Positions 1 to 7,014 are shown, numbered from the stretch's first letter. The stretch: 8,018 nt of DNA from Candidatus Parcubacteria bacterium (GCA_003694545.1 RFKD01000025.1:1-8018); one strand, 5' to 3'. Numbers and translations are program-made. The notes: generated from the sequence alone by a model not told the origin.

Positions 1-236
1 CACGGCGCATTTGGATGAGGGAAATGCGATTTGCCATTGACGCGTTGTGGTTGGATTGCGAGGGGATGGTGGTGGGAGTGGAAGAGAATTTGCGCCCTGA
101 TACTTTTCCGGAGGTGTTTAGCGTTGACGAGCCTGCGTGTGGTGTTCTGGAGGTACGGGCAGGGGAGGCGGCACGGCTTGGGGTTTCCGCGGGCGATCGG
201 TTGCTTTTTCCGCGTCGCCGTGAGTCTTGGCATTGA
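1..236 (+). CDS. DUF192-family protein, C-terminal part (5' truncated by window edge)
   Basis: The frame is open from the window edge and ends at TGA 234-236. The visible residues before the first internal ATG (position 15) read RRIW, so the gene continues upstream and that ATG is not the real start. The pattern IWMREMRFAIDALWLD, then a glycine-containing turn, VVGVEENLRPDTFPE, and finally GVLEVRAG...LGVSAGDRLLF is the characteristic second half of the DUF192 fold (family consensus: FWMKN, PLDI-like, VLEL.AG, GI..GD). DUF192 proteins are small beta-rich domains of about 100-150 aa, often exported, with no settled biochemical function. The last codons overlap the -35 box of the rnpB promoter. 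Identification as DUF192 is from motif memory; the N-terminal half and any signal peptide lie outside the window. Confidence 0.85.
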   Translation, partial: RRIWMREMRFAIDALWLDCEGMVVGVEENLRPDTFPEVFSVDEPACGVLEVRAGEAARLGVSAGDRLLFPRRRESWH

Positions 237-255
237 GTTGTTTGTGTGGCATAAT
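227..255 (+). promoter_or_regulatory. rnpB promoter, extended -10 type
   Basis: TTGGCA (227-232), a 17-base spacer, then CATAAT (250-255) preceded directly by TGG (247-249), an extended -10 element. Each hexamer differs from the sigma-70 consensus by one base. A start seven bases downstream falls at about 262, right where the first helix of the RNase P RNA begins. The -35 box overlaps the last codons of the DUF192 gene, whose stop is at 234-236. Confidence 0.75.
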
Positions 256-261
256 TACTGC

Positions 262-650
262 AGGCTCCTGCGGGGCAGCCGCTCCTTGCGCCTCTGCGGC
301 GCGAGGGGAGGAAAGTCCGAACGCGCCCAAGGCGTTTGCCTTGGAGCAGGGTAGCGGGTAACACCCGCCCGGCATCCAGCTTGGTGAGGCGGTGCCGAGG
401 GATGCGAACAGAGACGCGCGAGCCTGAGAGGGGTCGCGGCGCGAGGCTCAACACGCAGCGCTTGCTTCTTGAGCCCTCGGAGGCAGGCGGTGAAACGGCT
501 AAACTCCTACCCGCGCGCAAGGCCGCGCCTTCTTCTCGAAAGAGGGAGTGCCGCTTGAGGGGCGGGGCAACTCGCTTCCCAGATATATGGCTGCCGTCGT
601 GCCTTTTGGCGCGGGAACAGAATTCGGCTTATACGCAGGAGCGCCTCACC
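262..650 (+). ncRNA. rnpB: RNase P RNA (type A), catalytic subunit
   Basis: This is the ribozyme that removes 5' leaders from precursor tRNAs, working with the RnpA protein. Conserved core elements appear in order: GAGGAAAGTCC (308-318, 5' strand of P4), GGGTAACACCC near 357-367, ACAGAGA near 418, GGTGAAACGGCTAAACTCC (488-506 region), GCAAGG near 517, GCTTGAG (553-559), AGATATATGG (581-590) and ACAGAA...GGCTTAT (617-632). The ends pair to form P1: CTCCTGCG (265-272) with CGCAGGAG (634-641). At about 385 nt it is normal for a bacterial type A RNA. The L15 region (about 520-552) looks unusual: the bases before GCTTGAG read GGGAGTGCC instead of the common GGGTAGGC, so the GGU triplet that contacts tRNA CCA seems to be missing. 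It has its own promoter and terminator, so it is a separate transcription unit. Confidence 0.96.
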
Positions 651-652
651 CA

Positions 653-689
653 CAGCGCCGCGCGGCTTGTGCCGCGCGGCGCTGTTTTT
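653..689 (+). terminator. Rho-independent terminator of rnpB
   Basis: A perfect 14-bp GC-rich stem (653-666 with 671-684) closes a TTGT loop and is followed at once by five T residues (685-689). It begins a few bases after the 3' strand of P1, as expected for the end of rnpB. Confidence 0.93.
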
Positions 690-941
690 CCCCATAGACT
701 TTTCTCGCGAGCGTCGATATACTACACAAAGCCCAAGCATATTGCCGCAGTTGTGTGTAGCTTCCTTATTGCCTTAGAATGCTGGTTTATGAGAATGTGT
801 TGTAATTTTCTTGATTGTTTGGGTTGCCAGAAACGCTTGTTGGTTGTGTTACAATCCTGAACACTACCTCCCGTAAAGCGTCTGGTTTGTTTAACTGTAG
901 TAACACTTATTAGGTTAGGTAAGATTATCTTTTTCATTCCT
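690..941 (+). other. Gene-free, AT-rich intergenic stretch upstream of the envelope genes
   Basis: About 250 bases, clearly more AT-rich than the flanking genes, with no convincing reading frame on either strand. It contains several promoter-like boxes: TAGACT (695-700) with a 17-base gap to TATACT (718-723), and an extended -10 at 847-855. An imperfect inverted repeat (CTACACAA near 722-729 and TTGTGTGTAG at 751-760) could form a hairpin in a transcript begun upstream of it. No RNA family is recognised. Confidence 0.5.
847..855 (+). promoter_or_regulatory. Candidate extended -10 promoter for the O-antigen-ligase/TPR operon
   Basis: TGT followed by TACAAT (850-855) matches an extended -10 element with one mismatch in the hexamer. 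A start would fall near 862, giving a leader of about 80 nt before the ATG at 942. The nearest -35-like box, TTGCCA (824-829), is 20 bases away, which is too far to be ideal, so the call rests on the extended -10. A second candidate is TAGACT-17-TATACT at 695-723. Confidence 0.4.
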
Positions 942-3353
942 ATGCACACACACCCTGCCATCGCACACCGCCTCGTGCGCTGGGGACTCATTCTCCTACC
1001 CGTGCTCGCCCTTATTGTTTTGCCATGGGGCGTACTACTTCCCTTGAATGTTGGCAAATATGCCATCGTGATCCTTGGTTCTCTTTTGTTGGTGGCGTCG
1101 GGGGTTATTTTATGGCTCCAACAGCGGCATGTTGCGCTTGCGCGATGGTGGCCGCTATGGACGCTATTGGCTTTGCCTGTGGCGTACGTGCTTGCGACGC
1201 TATTTTCTCCCCACCCCACGAATTCGTTTTTTGGGGAATCTTTTGCCTTTGACGCGTTTCTCCCAATGGCAGTGGTGTCGGTTGTTGGGGTGCTTGCCGC
1301 GTTAATGTTAAGAGCCCGCAAAGAATTCCTCTCATTCTTCGCCGCGCTCTTTTTTGCCTATTGGGTTGCGTGGCTTTATGCCGCGGCCGTTGCATTTTAT
1401 CCCCAACCTCTTGCGGTGTTGGGCATTGCTGTGGCGCCGACGCTTGTAGGCTCATGGGGATATTTTGCGATGTGGTCCGGGCTGATGGCTGTGCTCTCCC
1501 TTATCGTCCTGGTTGGTTTCACTTTCCACGAGCCCCGCGTCCGTCTGGCAATTGCTGCCACGCTTGTTCTTGCGCTTGTCGCGCTGGGTATTGCGAATGT
1601 GAGTTATCTTTGGTGGTTGGTGGGGGCGGCGGCGCTTGCGACTTTTGTGTATAGTATTACGACTTCGCGCTATATTCGCCCGTCTCATAACCCCCCTCAT
1701 TCTGATGCGACGCGGGCGCAAGATGAGACCTTCCCGGCGCAATCGGCGGAGGCGGAATTTCGGCCGAGCGGGTTTTCTGTTGCTTCACTTCTCACCTTGG
1801 CGATAACCCTTGTGTTTCTCTTGAGCGGTTCGGCGATAAGCACGCCGCTTGCGTCGTTCTTTGGCATCACAACGGTTGATGTGCGCCCTTCGTGGCAGGC
1901 GACGGCGGATATACTACAGATGGCATACGGCTCATCGCCATTTTTTGGCGTGGGACCATCGCTGTTTTGGCGGGAGTGGGTCCAACATCGCTCGGTGAGT
2001 GTGAATACCACGCCATTTTGGAACACAGAATTCCTATACGCTATTGGTTTTATTCCTACGACATTCATCACGACAGGCATCATTGGCGCTTTGGCGTGGA
2101 TCCTGATTCTCATTGCGTTTTTGTGGAGCGGTTTTCGCGTACTGGTGTTGCGCCCAACACCTGACCCGCTGTGGTACTTGTTTACGCTTGCGTCGTTCGT
2201 GGGGGGTGTATATCTTGTCGCGCTTGCCGTCATAAGTACGCCTTCGTTTCCGCTTATATTTCTGCTGTTTGTGTTTCTTGGAGTATTTTACGCGACACTG
2301 CGCAATCAAAGCGGCGGATACACAGATAAGGTCCTATCGTTTACGGAAAACCCTCGCTTGGGGTTTGTGGTGGTGCTGAGTTTGACGATAGTGTTCCTTG
2401 CGAGTGTGATTGGGTTGTTTGTTGTGGGGCAACGGGTATTGGCCGCGTGGTACACCACCAAAGCGCAACTTGCCACCACGATACAAGAAGCACTTGCGCA
2501 TCTTGATCGCGCTTCCCGCGCGGCGGTCGAAGATGACATGTTTCGTTTTGCTACTGCCCTCCAGCTGAGTAGCATCAATGAAATACTCAACGACCAACAA
2601 CTCTCCGATGAGGACCGGCGCGCCAAGTTCCAAGAGTTGGTAACTTTCGCTTTGCAAAATGCCCAGCAAGCTATAGCGTACGATCCGAAGGATTACCGTA
2701 ACTATGTCGTGCTCGCGCAGGTGTATGAGTCATTGACCGCGTTGCAGGTTCCCGAAGCGTATAACCGCGCGAAAGAAGCGTACGAGAAAGCGCGCGAACT
2801 CAACCCCACTTCTCCCGAGCTTCTGCTTGGTCTTGCGCGGTTAGAGGTGGCGCGTAAAGAATATGACTCGGCAAAGGAGTACATCAATCAGGCTATCGCG
2901 CTGAAAGGGGATTATACACCCGCAATCTTCCTTCTTGCGCAAATTCAAATTCAAGAAGGGAAGACGGACGAAGCGATACGTTCGGTTGAGGCAACCACGC
3001 TCGTTGAACCAAATAATCCGCTGAATTACTTCCAGCTCGGTATCTTGCACTACAACGAAAAGAACTATCGCCAAGCGGTGGGTGCCCTTCGCCGCGCGGT
3101 GGCATTGAATCCAAATTATGGCAACGCGCTTTTCTTCCTTGGTCTTGCTGAGTATGAGCTTGGGGAGAAGGAGCAGGCGCAACAGCGTTTTGAAAAAATC
3201 GCTGAGCTCGACCCGCAAAATGCGCTCGTTCAGCGCGTGCTGCGCAATCTCAAGGAAGGGCGTGCGCCTCTTGCGCAAGAAAGCAGTGAAAGCGGGAGGC
3301 CTCCCGCGGTGGGTACGCTTGATGAGCTCCCGGTCAACGAGCCAAACGAATAG
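942..3353 (+). CDS. O-antigen ligase-like polytopic membrane protein with C-terminal TPR repeats
   Basis: 803 aa. Residues 1-500 are mainly hydrophobic, with about ten or more membrane helices, including about 12-32, 38-60, 73-88, 105-123, 130-152, 172-194, 201-219, 222-238, 280-300, 372-395, 410-432, 436-452 and 473-497. The segment SSPFFGVGPSLFWREW (331-346), followed by HR (349-350), a soluble stretch and ETGIIG-like TTGIIGALAW, resembles the O-antigen ligase/Wzy (Wzy_C, WaaL-type) signature. Those enzymes transfer or polymerise lipid-linked glycans on the outer face of the membrane. Residues about 585-760 hold four to five TPR units (624-657, 658-691, 692-725 and 726-759 are clear, each closing with a P-N/D-type turn); TPRs bind protein partners. 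A hydrophilic tail ends the protein. No Shine-Dalgarno lies within 15 bases of the ATG and no in-frame alternative ATG/GTG/TTG is close. It is 11 bases from murJ, so probably cotranscribed. The exact substrate is unknown. Confidence 0.8.
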   Translation: MHTHPAIAHRLVRWGLILLPVLALIVLPWGVLLPLNVGKYAIVILGSLLLVASGVILWLQQRHVALARWWPLWTLLALPVAYVLATLFSPHPTNSFFGESFAFDAFLPMAVVSVVGVLAALMLRARKEFLSFFAALFFAYWVAWLYAAAVAFYPQPLAVLGIAVAPTLVGSWGYFAMWSGLMAVLSLIVLVGFTFHEPRVRLAIAATLVLALVALGIANVSYLWWLVGAAALATFVYSITTSRYIRPSHNPPHSDATRAQDETFPAQSAEAEFRPSGFSVASLLTLAITLVFLLSGSAISTPLASFFGITTVDVRPSWQATADILQMAYGSSPFFGVGPSLFWREWVQHRSVSVNTTPFWNTEFLYAIGFIPTTFITTGIIGALAWILILIAFLWSGFRVLVLRPTPDPLWYLFTLASFVGGVYLVALAVISTPSFPLIFLLFVFLGVFYATLRNQSGGYTDKVLSFTENPRLGFVVVLSLTIVFLASVIGLFVVGQRVLAAWYTTKAQLATTIQEALAHLDRASRAAVEDDMFRFATALQLSSINEILNDQQLSDEDRRAKFQELVTFALQNAQQAIAYDPKDYRNYVVLAQVYESLTALQVPEAYNRAKEAYEKARELNPTSPELLLGLARLEVARKEYDSAKEYINQAIALKGDYTPAIFLLAQIQIQEGKTDEAIRSVEATTLVEPNNPLNYFQLGILHYNEKNYRQAVGALRRAVALNPNYGNALFFLGLAEYELGEKEQAQQRFEKIAELDPQNALVQRVLRNLKEGRAPLAQESSESGRPPAVGTLDELPVNEPNE

Positions 3354-3357
3354 GAGG
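3352..3357 (+). promoter_or_regulatory. Ribosome binding site of murJ overlapping the upstream stop codon
   Basis: AGGAGG (3352-3357) sits 7 bases before the ATG at 3365 and shares two bases with the TAG stop (3351-3353) of the preceding gene. This layout suggests translational coupling: ribosomes ending on the first gene are placed on the murJ start. Confidence 0.75.
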
Positions 3358-3364
3358 CGGGAGT

Positions 3365-5011
3365 ATGCGTGAGCGAGCGCCGGAGGGGGGCTTTGCCTCA
3401 CTGCTCCACAAAGGCGCGGCTGTGGTGGCGCTTCTCGCGCTCGTGAATCAAGCGCTCGCGCTGTTGCGTGACCGCTTGCTTGCGGGGTACTTTGGGGCAG
3501 GTGGGGAACTTGATATTTACTTTGCCGCCTTTCGCTTCCCAGACATTCTCTTTCTCCTTTTGAGCCTTGGCGCTTCCGCATTTATCACCATCCCGCTTCT
3601 TGCCGAACGAAAACGGGAAGGGGGGCGGGAAGCGGAAACGCGCTATGTTTCTCAGTGGAGTTTCCTTTTGGGCGTCCTGGGACTTATCGGTGCTGGGGCG
3701 TTAGTATTTGGCGCTTCATGGATTGCTCAAGTCTTTTTCCCAAGTTTCTTGCCTGCGCAACAGGAAGAACTTGCCAGGCTTGTGCGCCTTCTCGCTCTCC
3801 AACCAGGGCTTCTTGCGATCGCGGCTTTATGGAGCGCTGTCGCGCAGTGGCAGCGCGCGTTCGTGCTGTATGGGCTCGGTCCCATTGTGTATAACCTTTC
3901 TATCATTGCGGGCATCGTCCTGTTGGTGCCTTCTTTTGGTGTTGCGGGGGTGGTTGTGGGGGTGGTCGTAGGGGCTGTTGCGCAAGTTGTGCTTTTGGGC
4001 GGGTGGCTATGGCGGCGCCTGCATCTTTCTCTTTGGATGGGAGCGATATTGCCACCTATAAAAGAAGTGCGGCAGGTGTTGCGCTTGAGTGTGCCGCGGG
4101 GTGCGACGCTTGCGGTTGGGCACCTCCTCTTGCTCTTGGTTGCTTCTATAGGCGCGATGTTCGCGCAAGGGTCGGTTGCCGCTTTCTTCTTCGCGTTTGG
4201 CCTTGTGTCAGTTCCTTTAGCGCTGGTTGTTACGCCGTATGTGGCGTCGGTGTTTCCGCTTTTGGCGCAGGGTGCCGCTGAGAAAAACTGGGAGCAATTT
4301 GTGGAGGCGGTCATTTCTGCCACCCGACACGGGTTGTGGTGGGCTATGTTCGCAATGGCGGCGTTCATTGTTTTGCGCGCGCAAATTGTGCGCGTCGTGT
4401 ACGGATCGGGAGCGTTTGATTGGGAAGACACACGCCTCACGGCGGCGGCGCTTGCCGTTTTAGCGCTCTCTTTGCCAGCGCAGGCGCTTATTTTGTTTTT
4501 CGCTCGATCGTGGTACGCAATGCAGCGGAACTTTTGGCCCCTGTTTTCGGCGTTGGCGGGCGCGGGGGTGGGCATTGCGGCGGGCGCGGCGGCGCTGTTT
4601 TTCGCCCAGAATTCTTCCGGCTTTCTTTTGTGGTTTGCGCGCGCAGTGCGTCTTGAGGGGATTGCGGATGCGCGCATTGTTCTTCTCGCAGGCGCGTATT
4701 CACTGGGGATTGTCGTGCAAGCGTGCGTGCTTTTAGCGCCACTGGTGATTCGTTTCCGTTCCATAGCCGTTGCGCTTGCGGATTCGCTGTGGCGCACCGC
4801 ACTCGCGGCGTTCGCCGCGAGTGCGGCAATGTATCTCGCCCTTCACTTTCTCGCGCCTGCCGTGTCCCTCACAACCTTCGCGGGCGTGCTGCTTCACGGC
4901 GCTGGCGCGGGTATTGTGGGAGCGGCTGTGTACGGCGGGATGAGCCTTTTGCTCGGAGCGCGCGAAGCGCGCACGTTGCTTCAACTTGCGCGCCCTTGGC
5001 GCAGAGGATAG
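3365..5011 (+). CDS. murJ: MurJ/MviN-family lipid II flippase
   Basis: 548 aa, close to the usual 500-550 aa, strongly hydrophobic, with about 14 predicted membrane helices. MurJ moves lipid II, the undecaprenyl-linked peptidoglycan precursor, across the plasma membrane. Family hallmarks are LLRDRLLAGYFGAGGELDIY (about 33-52), then AAFRFPD (about 54-60), and RVVYGSGAFDWEDT (about 343-356) followed by LTAAALAVLALSLPAQAL, the typical TM9-TM10 region. R35 and D50 align with E. coli R24 and D39, which are needed for transport. The usual RR...AEGAF stretch is replaced here by a neutral ILFLLLSLGASAF segment, and the position of E. coli R18 appears to be Q29. Either this is the divergent CPR form or it handles a different lipid-linked precursor. 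The start is fixed by a strong SD. The upstream glycan ligase-like gene and lepA downstream are separated by 11 bases each. Confidence 0.9.
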   Translation: MRERAPEGGFASLLHKGAAVVALLALVNQALALLRDRLLAGYFGAGGELDIYFAAFRFPDILFLLLSLGASAFITIPLLAERKREGGREAETRYVSQWSFLLGVLGLIGAGALVFGASWIAQVFFPSFLPAQQEELARLVRLLALQPGLLAIAALWSAVAQWQRAFVLYGLGPIVYNLSIIAGIVLLVPSFGVAGVVVGVVVGAVAQVVLLGGWLWRRLHLSLWMGAILPPIKEVRQVLRLSVPRGATLAVGHLLLLLVASIGAMFAQGSVAAFFFAFGLVSVPLALVVTPYVASVFPLLAQGAAEKNWEQFVEAVISATRHGLWWAMFAMAAFIVLRAQIVRVVYGSGAFDWEDTRLTAAALAVLALSLPAQALILFFARSWYAMQRNFWPLFSALAGAGVGIAAGAAALFFAQNSSGFLLWFARAVRLEGIADARIVLLAGAYSLGIVVQACVLLAPLVIRFRSIAVALADSLWRTALAAFAASAAMYLALHFLAPAVSLTTFAGVLLHGAGAGIVGAAVYGGMSLLLGAREARTLLQLARPWRRG

Positions 5012-5022
5012 GGTAGGGTGGT

Positions 5023-6831
5023 ATGCAAACGCGCAACATCGGCATCATAGCCCATGTCGATCACGGGAAGTCGACGCTCGCCGATCGAATGTTGGAGCTT
5101 TCTGGGGCCGTTGACAAACGTAAGGCGCGCCCGCAGCTTTTGGATATGATGGATTTGGAGCGCGAGCGGGGCATCACGATCAAAATGCAACCGGCGCGCA
5201 TTCCTTGGCGCAACCCTGATATTCCAGGAGAAAGCGTCGTCATCAATCTCATCGACACGCCAGGACACATAGATTTTTCCTACGAGGTTTCCCGCGCGCT
5301 CAAGGCTGTGGAGGGCGTCATTTTGCTGGTTGATGCGACGCAAGGTATTCAAGCGCAAACGCTTGCGGTTTTACAATCCGCCTGCGAAGAAGGGCTTGCC
5401 ATTATTCCCGTGCTTTCCAAGGTGGATCTTCCGACAGCTCGGGTGGACGAGATGCGCCTTTCCCTCGCCTCCTTGCTCTCTGTGGATCCCGCGAGTGTGC
5501 TTTTAGCGTCAGGAAAGACGGGGGCGGGGGTAGCTGAGCTTATGGATGAAGTGGTGCGCCGCGTGCCTCCTCCTTCCGCTTCACTCGAGAAAGAGGGGGC
5601 CGCCGGAGTACAACGGGCTCTCGTGTTTGATTTTCAATATTCTGAGCATCAAGGGGTTATTCTTTTTGTGCGGGTGTTTGAAGGGTCTTTTCACAAAGGC
5701 GACGCACTGGAACTTTTGATGGGAAGCGCGTCCTTCCAAGCGGCGGAAGTTGGCGTGTTCGTCCCGGAGCGCGTCGCGCAAGTAGAGCTGGAAGAAGGGG
5801 CGATCGGGTACATTGTCACTGGCATCAAAGAACCAGGCATAGCTCGCATTGGCGACACGGTTGCCGCGCGCGGAGCGCGCACACCCGCTTTGCGAGGATT
5901 CCGCGAACCGCTCCCAATGGTGTGGGCTTCGCTCTATCCGGAGAGTCAGGATGATTTCGACTATGTGCGCCGCGCGCTTGAGCGAATTCATCTCACCGAC
6001 GCTTCCGTGTGGTATGAAGAAGAGTCGTCGGGAATTCTCGGGCGCGGATTTCGCGTTGGGTTTCTTGGAATGCTGCATATGGAAATTATTCTTGAGCGCT
6101 TGCGGCGCGAGTTTCACCTCTCGTTTATCACGACCCAACCATCGCTCGCGTACGAGGTTGAACTGCGCACTGGTAAGCGTGAGACGGTGCGCAGTGCCCA
6201 CAAGTTTCCCGATTACGGGATGATTCAGCGCGTGTTGGAACCTTGGGTACGTGCGCGCATCATAACGCCGCCGGAGCACCTTGATGCGATTATGCCGCTT
6301 TTGTATGAATTTGAGGCAACGATGACCGATCTTGACGAGTTTCCCGACGGTAGGATTGCCGTTGTGGTGGAGATGCCTTTGCGCGAGCTGATGCGAGGTT
6401 TCCACGACAACCTCAAGAGTATCTCTTCCGGATACGCATCACTTTCGTATGAGCCGTTGGACATGAGAGAGGGGGCGCTCACGCGTCTTGATGTGTTGAT
6501 CGCGGAAGAAGAGGTGCCCGCACTGGCGCGCGTGGTTCCCTTGCGGCGGTTAGAGGAAGAAGCCAAAAAGATTGTCGCCAAACTCAAAGAAACATTGCCG
6601 CGCCAGCTGTTCGTTTTGAAGATTCAGGCGCGCGCCTTAGGGCGCATTTTGGCGTCTGAACGCCTTGCTGCTTTGCGCAAAGATGTAACAGGGCATCTCT
6701 ATGGCGGCGATGTTACCCGCAAGCGAAAACTGCTCGAAAAGCAGAAAAAAGGGAAAAAACGCCTCCTTGCAAGCGCTAAAGTGCGTATTCCGCCCGAGAC
6801 TTTCAGCGCTATTTTAAAGGAAGGTTTTTAG
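5023..6831 (+). CDS. lepA: Elongation factor 4 (LepA), ribosome-associated GTPase
   Basis: 602 aa, the standard length. LepA binds 70S ribosomes and hydrolyses GTP; proposed roles include back-translocation and assistance in initiation or 30S assembly. GTPase motifs: G1 AHVDHGKST (10-18), G2 RGIT (49-52), G3 DTPGH (78-82, with the catalytic-type His82), G4 SKVD (132-135) and G5 SGKTG (163-167). Domain II and the EF-G-like domains III and V follow, for example ESSGILGRGFRVGFLGMLHM, and the LepA-specific C-terminal domain is clear: LPRQLF, YGGDVTRKRKLLEKQKKGKKR, and VRIPPETFSAIL. G4 is normally NKID and G5 normally SAK, so both guanine-recognition loops are slightly altered. An AGGG (5015-5018) lies just before the ATG, 11 bases after the murJ stop. 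The stop codon overlaps the stop of a convergent minus-strand gene. Confidence 0.97.
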   Translation: MQTRNIGIIAHVDHGKSTLADRMLELSGAVDKRKARPQLLDMMDLERERGITIKMQPARIPWRNPDIPGESVVINLIDTPGHIDFSYEVSRALKAVEGVILLVDATQGIQAQTLAVLQSACEEGLAIIPVLSKVDLPTARVDEMRLSLASLLSVDPASVLLASGKTGAGVAELMDEVVRRVPPPSASLEKEGAAGVQRALVFDFQYSEHQGVILFVRVFEGSFHKGDALELLMGSASFQAAEVGVFVPERVAQVELEEGAIGYIVTGIKEPGIARIGDTVAARGARTPALRGFREPLPMVWASLYPESQDDFDYVRRALERIHLTDASVWYEEESSGILGRGFRVGFLGMLHMEIILERLRREFHLSFITTQPSLAYEVELRTGKRETVRSAHKFPDYGMIQRVLEPWVRARIITPPEHLDAIMPLLYEFEATMTDLDEFPDGRIAVVVEMPLRELMRGFHDNLKSISSGYASLSYEPLDMREGALTRLDVLIAEEEVPALARVVPLRRLEEEAKKIVAKLKETLPRQLFVLKIQARALGRILASERLAALRKDVTGHLYGGDVTRKRKLLEKQKKGKKRLLASAKVRIPPETFSAILKEGF

Positions 6832-6935
6832 AGGAAAAACGGCGGCATGAGCGTCACAATCATCGCAAGAGCAATGATTATGGCCAAGATAACACCCACG
6901 GTGCGCCAGACCTTTTTAGCTTTCGGTGAGTACAT
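6828..6935 (-). CDS. 35-aa single-pass membrane protein, probably leaderless
   Basis: A complete small frame: ATG at 6935-6933, TAA at 6830-6828. It reads MYSPKAKKVWR (1-11), a hydrophobic helix from about 12 to 30 (TVGVILAIIIALAMIVTLM), and PPFFL at the end. A basic N-terminus followed by one helix predicts an N-in/C-out membrane peptide, or a retained signal anchor. Support for expression: TATACT (6948-6943) and TTGCGC (6971-6966) with a 17-base gap on the minus strand put transcription start on or next to the A of the ATG, so the mRNA would have no leader or SD. It converges with lepA, the stop codons overlapping. I recall similar 30-40-aa K-rich single-helix peptides in Parcubacteria-type genomes, but cannot name a family. 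Function unknown. Confidence 0.6.
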   Translation of the reverse strand: MYSPKAKKVWRTVGVILAIIIALAMIVTLMPPFFL

Positions 6936-6942
6936 CTTTGGC

Positions 6943-6971
6943 AGTATAGGCGGAAAGACCTTTGGGCGCAA
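6943..6971 (-). promoter_or_regulatory. Minus-strand promoter producing a leaderless mRNA
   Basis: On the minus strand: TTGCGC (6971-6966), a 17-base spacer, then TATACT (6948-6943). The -10 box is five of six matches to consensus, the -35 box three of six. Only seven bases separate the -10 from the ATG at 6935, so the predicted start site coincides with the start codon. Confidence 0.55.
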
Positions 6972-7014
6972 GGGATAAATCCGCACACCTGCGTTGTGTG
7001 TTAGGGTATGTAAT

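Noticed and set aside
722..760. Inverted repeat CTACACAA / TTGTGTGTAG as a riboswitch or operator
   Set aside because: The repeat is imperfect, with a loop of about 21 bases; no conserved riboswitch core is visible, so it is only noted in the intergenic entry.
336..860. Plus-strand open frame (174 codons) over rnpB and the intergenic stretch
   Set aside because: It lies across the RNase P RNA and its terminator; the RNA explains the sequence conservation and the peptide has no family features.
2841..3581. Minus-strand open frame (246 codons) across the end of the TPR gene and start of murJ
   Set aside because: Low-complexity, Arg/Leu-rich product crossing two well-supported plus-strand genes; no start signals.
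3727..4797. Long minus-strand open frame (356 codons) opposite murJ
   Set aside because: Its product is rich in Ala, Arg, Thr, Ser and Pro with no hydrophobic core or motif, as expected from the antisense of a GC-rich membrane-protein gene. No SD or promoter; murJ on the plus strand is certain.
5581..6405. Minus-strand open frame (274 codons) opposite lepA
   Set aside because: Antisense shadow of the strongly conserved lepA gene; the product is His/Arg/Asn-rich without domains.
6824..6840. Perfect AT hairpin GTTTTT-AGAGG-AAAAAC at the lepA / small-gene junction as a bidirectional terminator
   Set aside because: A 6-bp, almost purely AT stem without a following T-run is too weak to call; it also results from the overlapping stop codons and their flanks.
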